Assembly: GCA_963819635.1 (NCBI GenBank)
Contig: CAWFWX010000003.1
Span: 310,001 to 374,000 of the forward strand
Direction of reading: 5' to 3'
From: JACVRW01 sp963819635
GTDB taxonomy: Bacteria > Actinomycetota > Thermoleophilia > Solirubrobacterales > Thermoleophilaceae
DNA length: 64,000 nucleotides
The notes under the pieces were generated by a model. That model had not been told where the DNA came from and made no database searches. It saw only the letters and a list, made by a program, of their open reading frames with translations. The translations under genes and the position numbers were made by a program. Numbering within the stretch: position 1 is the stretch's first letter; the number at the start of each line of letters is the position of its first letter. Positions 1 to 8,619 of this stretch are shown here, piece after piece.

Positions 1-735
1 CAGGAGGTCGGCGCGCTGACCGTCGGCGTGGTAACGAAGCCGTTCGACTTCGAGGGCACCCAGCGGATGCGCCAGGCGGTCGAGGGCATCGACCGGCTCC
101 GCGAGCAGGTGGACACGATGATCGTGATCCCCAACGAGAAGCTGCTCGCCGTGGTCGAGCGCCGGACGAGCATCCTCGACGCCTTCCGTGAGGCCGACGC
201 AGTCCTCGGTCAGGGCGTCCAGGGCATCACCGACCTGATCACAACCCCCGGCCTCATCAACCTGGACTTCGCCGACGTGCGCACGATCATGCAGGACGCC
301 GGCTCCGCGCTGATGGGCATCGGCGAGGCCTCGGGCGAGAACCGCGCCGCGGAGGCCGCGAAGAACGCGGTGTCGAGCCCGCTGCTCGAGCAGTCGGTCG
401 AGGGCGCTACCGGCATCCTCCTGAACATCACCGGCGGCACCGACCTCGGCCTGTTCGAGGTGAACGAGGCCGCCGAGATCATCCAGAGCGCGGCAGACCA
501 GAACTCGAACATCATCTTCGGCGCGGTGGTCGACGACACGCTCGCCGACTCGGTGCGTGTGACGGTCATCGCCACAGGCTTCGAGCGGCCCAGCCGCACG
601 CCGCTCTTCGCGGAGGACTCGACCGGGCGCCGGCGCGAGCCGCGTCGCCGCGACGTGACGCTCGACGACCGGCAGCGCGCGTCCCTCGAGATCTCGGACG
701 ACGACATCGACGTTCCGTCATTCCTGAAGGACTGA
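1..735 (+). CDS. ftsZ: Cell division protein FtsZ, 3' part (5' end outside window)
   Basis: Tubulin-like GTPase that polymerises at midcell to form the division ring. The reading frame is open from base 1, so the GTP-binding half with the GGGTGTG loop lies upstream. Visible are the VVTKPF strand, the T7 synergy-loop region with NLDFADVR, which contacts the nucleotide of the next subunit, and the C-terminal domain ending VTVIATGFERP. A short charged linker rich in Arg and Asp follows. The last residues, DDDIDVPSFLKD, match the conserved C-terminal peptide that binds FtsA or SepF. 244 codons are present out of about 350-400 expected. The sequence looks intact and ordinary. Confidence 0.97.
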   Translation, partial: QEVGALTVGVVTKPFDFEGTQRMRQAVEGIDRLREQVDTMIVIPNEKLLAVVERRTSILDAFREADAVLGQGVQGITDLITTPGLINLDFADVRTIMQDAGSALMGIGEASGENRAAEAAKNAVSSPLLEQSVEGATGILLNITGGTDLGLFEVNEAAEIIQSAADQNSNIIFGAVVDDTLADSVRVTVIATGFERPSRTPLFAEDSTGRRREPRRRDVTLDDRQRASLEISDDDIDVPSFLKD

Positions 736-776
736 GAGAGCTCCTCCCGCCGGACACGGCGCGGGCCTTCGAGGCC

Positions 777-1157
777 ATGCGCGCCCTGCGCACGCACTAC
801 GCCGACGAGGCCGAGTTCGTGCGGCGCGTCGACGAGGTGCAGCGGCCGCAGGGCTACCGAATCGTCGGCGCTTTCGAGGGCGAGCGCTGCGTCGCCGTGG
901 CGGGCTTCCGGGTGATCCGCAACCTCGCCTGGCACGACACGCTCTACGTGGACGACCTCTCGACGCTGCCGGAGGCGCGCGGCAGGGGCCACGGCCGCGC
1001 TCTGCTCGAGTGGTGCAAGGACGAGGGGCGGCGCGAGGGCTGCACCCAGTTCCATCTCGACTCCGGCGTGGGCCCCGAGCGCGAGGACGCGCACCGGCTC
1101 TACTTCAACACCGGGCTTCGCATCACGAGCTTCCACTTCGCGGCGCCGCTCGAGTGA
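777..1157 (+). CDS. GNAT family N-acetyltransferase
   Basis: Small acetyl-CoA-dependent N-acetyltransferase of 126 aa; substrate unknown. The central part has the GNAT core: a beta strand ending YVDDLSTLPEARGRGHGRALLEW, in which the RGRGHG segment is the pyrophosphate-binding motif A. A C-terminal strand follows with YFNTGLRITSFHF, as in GNAT motif B. The ATG start is the first standard start, but the frame stays open to about 732 and encodes plausible N-terminal GNAT sequence (RELLPPDTARAFEA), so the true start may be a non-ATG codon next to the ftsZ stop. Its TGA overlaps the ATG of the peptidase gene behind it, suggesting translational coupling. Confidence 0.85.
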   Translation: MRALRTHYADEAEFVRRVDEVQRPQGYRIVGAFEGERCVAVAGFRVIRNLAWHDTLYVDDLSTLPEARGRGHGRALLEWCKDEGRREGCTQFHLDSGVGPEREDAHRLYFNTGLRITSFHFAAPLE

Positions 1158-2275
1158 TGGACGCGGCCTCCCGCATGGCGCTCGCGGCGGAGCGCGAGCT
1201 GGAGGCGCTGGTGGCGGTCTCGTCGCCGTCCGGCGACGTGGCGGGGGCAGAGGAGTGCGTCGCGCTCGCCATCGCCTTCCTGCCGACCGAGGCCGAGGTG
1301 GAGCGCCCGGAGTGCTCGACGCCCCGTCACGCGCCCGACCTCGTGGGGCGGCTGCGCGGCAGCGGCACGAAGCGGCTGCTCCTGCTGGGCCACCTCGACA
1401 CGGTGGTCGCGCATGGAGCGCACCGGCCGCTCGCACGCGACGGCGACCGGCTGACGGGCTCCGGGAGCGTGGACATGAAGGGCGGGGTGGCGCTGGCGCT
1501 CGCCCTCATGCGCGAGCTGGCCGAGCGGCCCGAGCTGTACGCGGAGGCTGCGGTGCTGCTCGTGAACGACGAGGAATGGCGGACGGCGGCGTTCGTCCAC
1601 GCGGAGCGCTTCGCCGGCTTCGACGCCTGCCTCTGCTTCGAGGCCGGCGAGCGCGGGCCGGCGGGCGAGGAGGCCGTGATCGTGAAGCGGAAGGCCGCCG
1701 CCACGCTGCGCGTGGACGCGCACGGGCGATCGTCGCACTCGGGCTCCGCGCCCGAGCGCGGGAGGAGCGCGCTGCTCGCGCTGGCGGCCGCGGCGCAGAT
1801 CGTCGCGCGCTGCAGCGACCCGGCCGGTCCGGACCGGCTCACGGCGGTGCCGACGATCCTGCGCTCTGGCGACGCGTTCAACGTGGTGCCCGCCGCGGGC
1901 GAGCTCCTCTGCGACCTGCGCGCCGACCGGCTCGAGGCCTTCACTCCCGTGTTCGAGGCTGTGCCGGGCGAGCACGACGAGGTCAGGCTCGAGGCGACCA
2001 TGCTGCGCGCATGGCCCGGTATGGACTCGCGCGAGGCCACCGCCGCGGTGCTCGCGCGCGCGAGCGAGCGCCTGGGGCGCCCGGTCGTCGGCAACGAGCG
2101 CGGTGGCGCAAGCGACGCCAGCCATGTGGCAGCGGGCGGGATCGAGCTCACGATCGACGGCCTCGGCCCACGCGGCGGCGGCGCGCACACCCCCGACGAG
2201 TGGGTGAGCGCGGCGTCGCTCCACAGCCGGGCGGAGGTGGCGCTGGCGGTGACGTCGGCGGTGTTAAGGGTCTGA
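1157..2275 (+). CDS. M20 family metallopeptidase / deacylase
   Basis: Zinc-dependent amidohydrolase of the M20 (carboxypeptidase G2/ArgE/DapE) family, 372 aa. The metal-binding signature is readable: LLGHLDTV with the first His, GSGSVDMKGG with the bridging Asp, NDEE with the catalytic Glu, and a C-terminal HTPDEW His. A dimerisation insert follows HGRSSHSG. I chose the ATG that overlaps the stop of the GNAT gene (TGATG); the frame is open further upstream, but that part is antisense-like acetyltransferase sequence. The stop codon TGA is supplied by the first copy of a GGGTCTGACCCC repeat, so the natural 3' end may have been altered. The exact substrate cannot be read from the sequence. Confidence 0.9.
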   Translation: MDAASRMALAAERELEALVAVSSPSGDVAGAEECVALAIAFLPTEAEVERPECSTPRHAPDLVGRLRGSGTKRLLLLGHLDTVVAHGAHRPLARDGDRLTGSGSVDMKGGVALALALMRELAERPELYAEAAVLLVNDEEWRTAAFVHAERFAGFDACLCFEAGERGPAGEEAVIVKRKAAATLRVDAHGRSSHSGSAPERGRSALLALAAAAQIVARCSDPAGPDRLTAVPTILRSGDAFNVVPAAGELLCDLRADRLEAFTPVFEAVPGEHDEVRLEATMLRAWPGMDSREATAAVLARASERLGRPVVGNERGGASDASHVAAGGIELTIDGLGPRGGGAHTPDEWVSAASLHSRAEVALAVTSAVLRV

Positions 2276-2332
2276 CCCCGGACGGGGTCAGACCCCAGAA
2301 CGACGGGGTCTGACCCCTTCGGGGTCAGACCC
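2267..2332. repeat. Cluster of four GGGGTCWGACCCC palindromes
   Basis: Four copies of a 12-13 bp palindrome, GGGGTC(A/T)GACCCC, lie at 2267-2279, 2284-2296, 2305-2317 and 2321-2332. They sit between the M20 peptidase (+) and the LuxR regulator (-), two convergent genes. Adjacent copies can pair into hairpins, so the cluster could act as a bidirectional terminator. The same unit recurs at 28202-28259 and 59900-59931. Confidence 0.9.
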
Positions 2333-2335
2333 GGC

Positions 2336-5101
2336 TTAGCCCACGGCTTCGGGCGTCGCCTGCTGGCGCTCGGCCAGCGCGCCGGGGAGCGCGTGGCGCG
2401 ACTTGATGTCGAGCTTGCGGTACACGCGCCCGAGGTGCGTCTCGACGGTCTTCTCCGAGACGAACAGAGCCTGCGCCACCTCGCGGTTCGTGAGGCCCTC
2501 GGCCGCCAGCTCGGCCACGCGCACCTCGCTCGGCGTGAGTGCCTCGACCCCGCTCGCCGGCTCGCGGATCAGGCGCGCACCGGAGCGGGAGAGCTCGTCC
2601 TTGGCGCGGTTCGCCAGCGCCGTGCCACCGCACTCGGCGGCCAGGGCGTGGGCGCGCCGCAGCACGTCACGGGCCGCGCTCCGCTCGCCGCTGCGGCGCA
2701 GCTCCGCGCCCAGCTCGCAGGTCACGCGCGCGAGCTCCAGCTTTGCGGTTCCGTTCTCGAGCGTCGCGACCGCGGCCTCGAGGCCGGCCTGACGCTCGTC
2801 GGCCGGGCCCGCGAGCGCCACGGCACGCTGTGCGATCCCCACGGCCCGCGGTGTGCCCAGCTCCTGGGCCAACCGGAGCTCCTCCTGGGCGAGCTCGAGC
2901 GCGCGCTCCTCCTCGCCCAGCTTCGCGAGCGCGACGGATGCGACGGACCGCCAGGGGAGGAGCGTCGGAGAGCTGCAGCCCCAGGAGTCCGCGCGGTCCA
3001 GCGTGAGCGCCACATCGGCCGCGCCACGGGCGTCGCCCTGCGTGAGCATCAGCCAGGCGCGCGCGAGGGCGAGGTCGTCCTGCACCACGGTGTCGGGGTC
3101 GCCCGCCGGCGGCAGCGCCGCCACGATCGCCTCGAGCTCCTCGAATGGCCGCTCGCGCTCCATGCCCGCGAGGACGGCGACGGACGCCGCGATCGGGGCG
3201 TGGCCTCGGGCCCGCGTGGCGTCGCGCGCGATCCGGAGTGCCTCCGCGGCGTCGGCCTCGGCGCCCTCCGCATTGCCGGCGCGGTACCGGGTCCAAGCGC
3301 GCTCAGCGAGGAAGACCCCCGCTGCCGAGCGGTCGCCGTACTCGCGCGCCGCGCGCACGAGCCGGTCGAGGATGTCGCGCGACTCGTCGAAGCGCTCCAG
3401 GAGCGTGAGCACGAACGCCGGCATCGGCCGCCCCACGCTCGCCCGCATGACGGACTGGTAGTAGCCGTGCTCCTCGACGGCAAGCGCCCGGTGGATGAGG
3501 TCATTCGCGCGGGCGGCGTCGGCGCGCTCCACGACCGAGATGAACGCCTGCGTGATCAGAGCGAAGCGCTCGAAGTCGGTCTGCGGCGCGCCGCGCGGCT
3601 CCTCGAGGTAGTCGAATATGTCCCCGAGGCGGCGGCGCACGGTCGCGCTCTCGAGCCCGGCGGCGATCAGCGTCTCGAGCAGCGGCTTGGCGTCCTCCGA
3701 CTCCTCGTGGACGTCGGAGAGCGCGTGCTCGAGCACGTCGGCCGCCTTGGTCGCGCGCCCGGCCATCAGGTCCAGGACCGCCGTCCAGTGCAGGGCGCGG
3801 AGACGCGTCGGCCCGCCGGCCTGCGCAGCCCGCTCGAGGTGGTCGGCCGCGTCCGGGTCCCCCGCGTGCGCGGACGCGAGGCCGAGCTCGAAGAGGATCT
3901 CGCCGAGCTCGTCCGGCTCGGGGCGCTCGAGTACGGCCCGCTCGAGGTACTTCACCGAGGCCGACGGATCGCCGAGCGCCTCCGCCCTGCGCGCGGCGCT
4001 CCGCAGAGCCGCGCGCGCCCAGGCGCCCTGGCCCGGGTCGCACACGAGCAGGTGGGCTGCCACGGCCACCGGGTCCGCGTCGCGGTCGGCGAGCATCCGA
4101 GCCGCCTGCTCGTGGGCGCGCGAGCGCTCCACGGCCGGCATGTCGTCCTCGATCGCGGCGCGCAGGATCGGATGGGTGAAGCGCAGGTGCGGCGCTCCGG
4201 TCACGAGCCCGGAGCGCTCGAGCTCGGCGAGCGCCTCCGCGGCGGCGTCCTCCGGCACCTCCGCGAGCGTCGACACGTCCCTCAGCGCCACGTCGTGCTC
4301 GCCCAGGATCGCGAGCGCCCGCGCGACCGGGCCGCCGGCGCTCGGCAGCCGCTCCAGCCGCAGCAGCACGGAGGCACGGACGGTGTCGGGGCCGAGCGAC
4401 GCCACCCGGTCCGCGCTCGCCGCGGTGGGCTCGATGCCCTCCGCACGGATCTCGCTCACGAGCTGCTCGAGCAGGAACGGGTTGCCGCCCGTGGCGTGGT
4501 GGCACGCCGCCGCGAATGCGGGGTCGCTCGAGCCGAGCAGCGCCTGGATGCGCGCCCCCGCGCCCTCCGTCGAGAGCGGGCCCGGCCGGATCGACGTCGT
4601 CGCAGGGTCGGCGAGGATCTCGGCGAGCGGGACCGCGAGCTGGCCGACCTCGGCCGTCCGCACCCCCAGCAGCAGCACCATCGGCAGGTCGGCGATGCGG
4701 AGGCTCAGGAAGCGCTCCGCCGCCATCGAGGCCTCGTCGGCCCACTGGGCGTCGTCCACGGAGATCACGAGCGGCTGCTGCCGGGCGAGGTTCGCGATCA
4801 GCCAGTAGAGCCCGTGCAGGCGCTGGTACATGAGCTCCGGGTTGTCGATCTCCTCGGCGCTGGCGGGATCGAGGATCGGGAGTGCGAGCTTCGCGGCGCC
4901 GGTGAAGAGCGCGGCGCGCTCCTCCTCGGACTTGCCGAGCGTCACGGTGTCCGCCGTCTGGCGCACGATGCCGTACGGATAGCTCCGCTCCAGCTCCGTG
5001 GCACGCACCGAGATCGTGTACATCTCGCGCGCCTGAGCGAGCGCCAGACAGGAGCTCACGAGGCTCGACTTTCCGATTCCGGGCGGCCCCTCGATCGCCA
5101 C
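2336..5101 (-). CDS. ATP-binding LuxR-family transcriptional regulator (LAL/STAND-like)
   Basis: Large regulator of 921 aa or more. The N-terminus has a Walker A P-loop, GPPGIGKS, and a Walker B with VISVDDAQWADEAS at about residue 118 (AAA_16/STAND ATPase). A long alpha-helical TPR-like region fills about residues 350-830. The C-terminus is a LuxR helix-turn-helix: ALTPSEVRVAELAAEG, then TNREVAQALFVSEKTVETHL. Such proteins usually switch on target genes after ligand and ATP binding. The only standard start codon is a GTG at 5101, just two residues before the P-loop. The frame continues upstream to about 5190 and encodes NPDLIERQAELGALDQAL, which is the normal family N-terminus, so the true start is probably non-canonical or has been lost. 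Nothing shows its regulon. Confidence 0.88.
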   Translation of the reverse strand: MAIEGPPGIGKSSLVSSCLALAQAREMYTISVRATELERSYPYGIVRQTADTVTLGKSEEERAALFTGAAKLALPILDPASAEEIDNPELMYQRLHGLYWLIANLARQQPLVISVDDAQWADEASMAAERFLSLRIADLPMVLLLGVRTAEVGQLAVPLAEILADPATTSIRPGPLSTEGAGARIQALLGSSDPAFAAACHHATGGNPFLLEQLVSEIRAEGIEPTAASADRVASLGPDTVRASVLLRLERLPSAGGPVARALAILGEHDVALRDVSTLAEVPEDAAAEALAELERSGLVTGAPHLRFTHPILRAAIEDDMPAVERSRAHEQAARMLADRDADPVAVAAHLLVCDPGQGAWARAALRSAARRAEALGDPSASVKYLERAVLERPEPDELGEILFELGLASAHAGDPDAADHLERAAQAGGPTRLRALHWTAVLDLMAGRATKAADVLEHALSDVHEESEDAKPLLETLIAAGLESATVRRRLGDIFDYLEEPRGAPQTDFERFALITQAFISVVERADAARANDLIHRALAVEEHGYYQSVMRASVGRPMPAFVLTLLERFDESRDILDRLVRAAREYGDRSAAGVFLAERAWTRYRAGNAEGAEADAAEALRIARDATRARGHAPIAASVAVLAGMERERPFEELEAIVAALPPAGDPDTVVQDDLALARAWLMLTQGDARGAADVALTLDRADSWGCSSPTLLPWRSVASVALAKLGEEERALELAQEELRLAQELGTPRAVGIAQRAVALAGPADERQAGLEAAVATLENGTAKLELARVTCELGAELRRSGERSAARDVLRRAHALAAECGGTALANRAKDELSRSGARLIREPASGVEALTPSEVRVAELAAEGLTNREVAQALFVSEKTVETHLGRVYRKLDIKSRHALPGALAERQQATPEAVG

Positions 5102-5277
5102 GACGCTGCCGCGGCCCGCGATCGCGCCCGCCAGCGCCTGGTCCAGCGCGCCCAGCTCAGCCTGGCGCTCGATCAGATCCGGGTTGTTTGTGGCGGCTTG
5201 CGAGTCGATGAAGAATCGGGGTAGATCTCGGGGGTGCTCCCGATGCGGGGGAGCCCCAACGGCGCGACCATGGTCGC

Positions 5278-5475
5278 ATGTCAGAAGCCGAACCCGTCAC
5301 CGCGCACGTCGAGCTCGTCCTCGAGCCAGAGGGTGTCCGAGGCGTCCTGCGCGCCCAGCATACGCCCGATCTTCTGTTCTCGGGGTGGCTTGGCCTGGCC
5401 GTCGCCGTGGACCAGTGCAGGCGCGCCGCGGAGAGCTCGGCAGCGAATGGATCGATACCGGGAGACGCCAAATGA
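5278..5475 (+). CDS. Small hypothetical protein
   Basis: A 65-aa reading frame starting ATG, divergent from the LuxR regulator. It begins MSEAEPVTAHVELVLEPEGVRG and contains a hydrophobic stretch, LLFSGWLGLAVAVDQCRR. Amino-acid use looks protein-like rather than shadow-like, but I recognise no family. It lies directly upstream of a decayed peroxiredoxin and may belong to the same disrupted region. No clear ribosome binding site is present. Confidence 0.4.
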   Translation: MSEAEPVTAHVELVLEPEGVRGVLRAQHTPDLLFSGWLGLAVAVDQCRRAAESSAANGSIPGDAK

Positions 5476-5500
5476 GGATCACGACGGGGGAGGCCGCCGC

Positions 5501-5696
5501 GGCTGGACGGTCCTGTTCTTCTATGGGCGCGACTTCGCGGCCGTGACCCCATCCGAGCTGCGCGGCTTCGCGGAGCTCGAGGCCGAGTTCGCCGCCGAGG
5601 GCGACCGCGATGGCGGCCAGCACCGACTCCTGGTACGTCCACCGAGCCTGGCGGGCGCTCTGCTGCGACGAGCGCACCCTGCAGCTCGCGGCCTGA
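5501..5696 (+). pseudogene. Decayed AhpC/TSA-type peroxiredoxin fragment
   Basis: Translating from 5501 gives WTVLFFYGRDFAAVTPSEL followed by RGFAELEAEFAAEG, which matches the peroxiredoxin active-site region (family form: LFFYPxDFTxVCPTEL). A shift of one base near 5600-5610 gives AASTDSWYVHRAW, the next conserved strand and helix of the same family, and then a stop at 5696. The fragment therefore lacks an N-terminus, carries a frame break and is truncated at the C-terminus. The peroxidatic Cys of the VCP motif is Thr here, so the fragment could not be catalytic. It sits just before gcvT. Confidence 0.6.
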
Positions 5697-5722
5697 TCTC
5701 CAGGGGGTAACCTGCGGGCGGT

Positions 5723-6841
5723 TTGCCGCCCGCCACCGACACTCTCCGACGGACTCCGCTCTTCGAGCGCCACGAGCGTGCCGGAGCCCGGCTCGTGCCG
5801 TTCGCGGGCTGGGAGATGCCGGTGCAGTACGAGGGCATTCGCCAGGAACACGTGGCGGTGCGGACCGGCGCCGGCGTCTTCGACGTCTCGCACATGGGCG
5901 AGATCGAGACGAGCGGCCCGCAGGCCGAGGACTTCCTCCAGCGGATCCTGTCGAACGACGTCACCCGCATCGCCGAGCGCGGCGCCCAGTACTCGGTGCT
6001 CTGCCGCGAGGACGGCGGCGTGCTGGACGACCTGTTCACCTATCGCCTCGCTGACGGCCGCTTCCTGACCGTCACGAATGCGTCGAACCACGAGAAGGAC
6101 CTGGCCTGGTTCCGTGACCACGCCGGCGAGTTCGACGTGGAGGTCAGCGACGCCCTGGACCGCTGGGCGATGCTGGCCGTCCAGGGCCCGGACGCACGCG
6201 CCGCGGTGGAGCGGATCGAGACCGGCGAGCGCGCGGTGCGCGCGAGCACTCGTTCTCCCGGCGAGCTCCCTGCGCGGCTGCGCACGGCCGACCTGGCCGT
6301 GGCCGGCGTGGACTGTGTCGTGTGCGGCACCGGCTACACGGGTGAGGACGGCGTGGAGATCCTGATTCCGCCCGACGGCGCGACGGCCGTCTGGGACGCG
6401 CTGCTCGGGCAGGGCGTCACCCCGGCCGGCCTGGGGGCGCGCGACACCCTTCGGCTCGAGGTCTGCTTCCACCTGTACGGCAACGACCTGTCCGAGGACC
6501 GCAACCCGATCGAGGCCGGGCTCGCCTGGTGCTGCAAGCTCGATACCGGCTTCATCGGCTCGGACGCGCTGCGAGGGCTCGAGCCGCAGGACACGCTGGT
6601 CCCGTTCGCGTTCACCGGGCCAGGCATCCCGCGCCAGGGCAACCCCGTCCATAGTGACCATGGCGACGGCGTCGTGACGAGCGGCTCGCTCTCGCCCTGC
6701 CTCGATGTGGGGATCGGGATGGCCTACGTGCCGGTGGCCGCCGCGGCGCCGGGAACGAAGCTGGAGGTCGACGTGCGCGGCAAGGCGCGCGCGGCAGAGG
6801 TTCGCGAAAAACCGCTCTACAGGAAGGAGACAAGTGGCTGA
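5723..6841 (+). CDS. gcvT: Glycine cleavage system T protein (aminomethyltransferase)
   Basis: Transfers the methylene carbon from the aminomethyl group on lipoylated GcvH to tetrahydrofolate, releasing ammonia. 372 aa, the usual length. Family blocks are present: VPFAGWEMPVQY near the N-terminus, GVFDVSHMGEIE, the FLQRILSNDVTRI segment, the GYTGEDGVEI loop, and C-terminal LYRKE. The start is a TTG at 5723; no better in-frame start fits the conserved N-terminus. It leads the gcvT-gcvH-gcvPA-gcvPB operon and overlaps gcvH by 8 bases. I looked for a glycine riboswitch upstream and saw none; the upstream DNA is instead the decayed peroxiredoxin. No lipoamide dehydrogenase gene is present nearby. 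Confidence 0.96.
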   Translation: MPPATDTLRRTPLFERHERAGARLVPFAGWEMPVQYEGIRQEHVAVRTGAGVFDVSHMGEIETSGPQAEDFLQRILSNDVTRIAERGAQYSVLCREDGGVLDDLFTYRLADGRFLTVTNASNHEKDLAWFRDHAGEFDVEVSDALDRWAMLAVQGPDARAAVERIETGERAVRASTRSPGELPARLRTADLAVAGVDCVVCGTGYTGEDGVEILIPPDGATAVWDALLGQGVTPAGLGARDTLRLEVCFHLYGNDLSEDRNPIEAGLAWCCKLDTGFIGSDALRGLEPQDTLVPFAFTGPGIPRQGNPVHSDHGDGVVTSGSLSPCLDVGIGMAYVPVAAAAPGTKLEVDVRGKARAAEVREKPLYRKETSG

Positions 6842-7229
6842 GGCCGGCTACCCGGACGACCTGAAGTACCACGTCGAGCACGACTGGGCGCGGATCGAGG
6901 GGGACCAGGCCACCTTCGGCATCACCTGGTACGCCCAGGACGCCCTCGGCGAGGTGGTGTTCTTCGACCCGCCCGAGGTCGGCGCCTCGGTGACGAAGGA
7001 CGATGCCTACACCGAGGTGGAGTCCGTGAAGGCCGTCTCCGACGTCTTCGCCCCGCTGTCGGGGGAGATCGTCGAGGTGAACGAGGCGCTCGCAGAGAGC
7101 CCCGAAAAGGTCAATCAGGACCCGTATGGCGAGGGCTGGATGGTCAAGGTCCGGCTCTCCGACCCCTCGGAGGTGGACCAGCTGATGGACGTGAACGCCT
7201 ATCGGGAGCTGGTCCAAGCGGGTAGCTAA
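6834..7229 (+). CDS. gcvH: Glycine cleavage system H protein
   Basis: Lipoyl carrier that shuttles the aminomethyl intermediate between the P, T and L proteins. 131 aa. The lipoylated lysine is K66 within the conserved EVESVKAVSD segment; the GIT.YAQDALGEVVF strand precedes it. I chose GTG at 6834 because a strong ribosome binding site (AGGAAGGAG, 6821-6829) lies at proper spacing and the protein then begins with the standard family N-terminus, PDDLKYHVEHDWAR. The start overlaps the 3' end of gcvT, so the two are likely translationally coupled. Confidence 0.97.
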   Translation: MAEAGYPDDLKYHVEHDWARIEGDQATFGITWYAQDALGEVVFFDPPEVGASVTKDDAYTEVESVKAVSDVFAPLSGEIVEVNEALAESPEKVNQDPYGEGWMVKVRLSDPSEVDQLMDVNAYRELVQAGS

Positions 7230-7245
7230 CGTCGTACAGGCCGAG

Positions 7246-8619
7246 ATGAGCCGCTACACGGGAGTCACAGACGAGGACCTTGGCGCCATGCTCGGCGCCA
7301 TCGGGGTCGACTCCCTGGAGGAGCTGTTCGCGGACATTCCGGAGTCGGTCCGGCTCGGCAGGGAGCTCGACCTCCCGCCGGGCAGGTCGGAGCAGGAGGT
7401 CTACGAGCACCTCGCCGCGCTCGCGGGGCGCAACCGCAGCGCCGAGGAGGAGGTCACCTTCCTGGGGGCGGGGATGTACGACCACTACGTGCCGGCGCTG
7501 ATCGACACGCTCCTGTCGCGCTCCGAGTTCCTCACGCCCTACACGCCGTATCAGCCGGAGATCTCGCAGGGCGGCCTCCAGGTCATGTTCGAGTTCCAGA
7601 CGGCGATCTCGGAGCTCACCGGCCTGCCGGTGTCCAACGCCTCGGTGTACGAGGGCCCGAGCGCGGTGGCGGCGGCCGGCTACCTGGCGAAGCTCGAGAC
7701 GCGCCGGACGAAGCTGGTCGCGAGCCGCGGGCTCCACCCGCATTCGCGCGCGGCGCTCGCGACGCACGCGGCGGGCTACGGCATGGAGGTCGTGGAGGTG
7801 CCGCTCGACGACGACGGCCATACCGACATCGAGGCGCTCGCCGCCGCCGTGGACGACGACACCGCCGCCGTGTTCGTGCAGCAGCCGAACTTCCTGGGCA
7901 CGGTCGAGGACCTGGGCGCGCTCACCGAGGCCGGCAAGAGCACGGGCGGGCTGTTCGTCTGCGCCGCCGACCCGATCCCGCTCTCGATACTGAAGCCGCC
8001 CGGCGAGCTCGGCGTGGACGTGTGCGTGGGGGAGGGTCAGACGCTCGGCAACCGGCTCGACTTCGGCGGACCCTCGTTCGGGTTCTTCGCCGCCGCCGAG
8101 CGCTTCATCCGCAAGATGCCGGGCCGGATCGCCGGCGAGACGCGCGACGTGGACGGCCGCCGTGGCTTCGTGCTGACGCTCCAGACGCGCGAGCAGCACA
8201 TCCGCCGCGAGAAGGCCACGCACAACATCTGCACCGCGCAGGCGCTCAACGCGCTGGCGGGCGTCATCTATCTCTCATGGCTCGGGAAGCGTGGCTTCGT
8301 CGAGCTGGGCGAGCTGCTGCTCCGCCGCACGCACTACGCGCGCGAGGCGCTGGGCCTGGAGGCGATCAACCCGGGCCCGGTCGTGCGCGAGTTCGCCGTG
8401 CGGGTGCCGGACCTGGATGCCGCGATCGCCCGCGCCCGCGAGGCCGGGATCAATCCCGGATATCCGCTGCGGCGCGATTTTGCCGAGTATCCGGACGGTC
8501 TTCTCATTGCCGTTACAGAACGGCGCACCAAGGAGCACATCGATCGGCTGGCGACGGTCCTCGGCGGGGAGGCGGCGCCCTCCCCGGCGACCGCTTCCGC
8601 GACGGGAGTCGGCGTATGA
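7246..8619 (+). CDS. gcvPA: Glycine dehydrogenase (decarboxylating) subunit 1
   Basis: First half of the two-subunit P protein, which decarboxylates glycine with PLP and passes the aminomethyl group to GcvH. 457 aa. It starts with the family pattern (YTGVTDEDLGAML, FADIPESVR) and contains FLGAGMYDHYVP, TPYTPYQPEISQGGLQ and GLPVSNASVYEG. The subunit lacks the PLP lysine, which is in GcvPB. The ATG lies 16 bases after gcvH, and the 3' end overlaps gcvPB by ATGA. A short Ala/Pro/Thr-rich tail after VLGGE is extra. The split form is typical of many Gram-positive and deep-branching bacteria. Confidence 0.96.
   Translation: MSRYTGVTDEDLGAMLGAIGVDSLEELFADIPESVRLGRELDLPPGRSEQEVYEHLAALAGRNRSAEEEVTFLGAGMYDHYVPALIDTLLSRSEFLTPYTPYQPEISQGGLQVMFEFQTAISELTGLPVSNASVYEGPSAVAAAGYLAKLETRRTKLVASRGLHPHSRAALATHAAGYGMEVVEVPLDDDGHTDIEALAAAVDDDTAAVFVQQPNFLGTVEDLGALTEAGKSTGGLFVCAADPIPLSILKPPGELGVDVCVGEGQTLGNRLDFGGPSFGFFAAAERFIRKMPGRIAGETRDVDGRRGFVLTLQTREQHIRREKATHNICTAQALNALAGVIYLSWLGKRGFVELGELLLRRTHYAREALGLEAINPGPVVREFAVRVPDLDAAIARAREAGINPGYPLRRDFAEYPDGLLIAVTERRTKEHIDRLATVLGGEAAPSPATASATGVGV

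Noticed and set aside
2393..5224. 943-aa open frame opposite the LuxR regulator
   Set aside because: Low-complexity Arg/Leu/Ala/Glu composition and no motifs; it is the antisense shadow of a high-GC gene with clear ATPase and helix-turn-helix motifs.
5476..5722. Glycine riboswitch ahead of gcvT
   Set aside because: I looked for the tandem aptamer core and saw none; the stretch encodes peroxiredoxin remnants.
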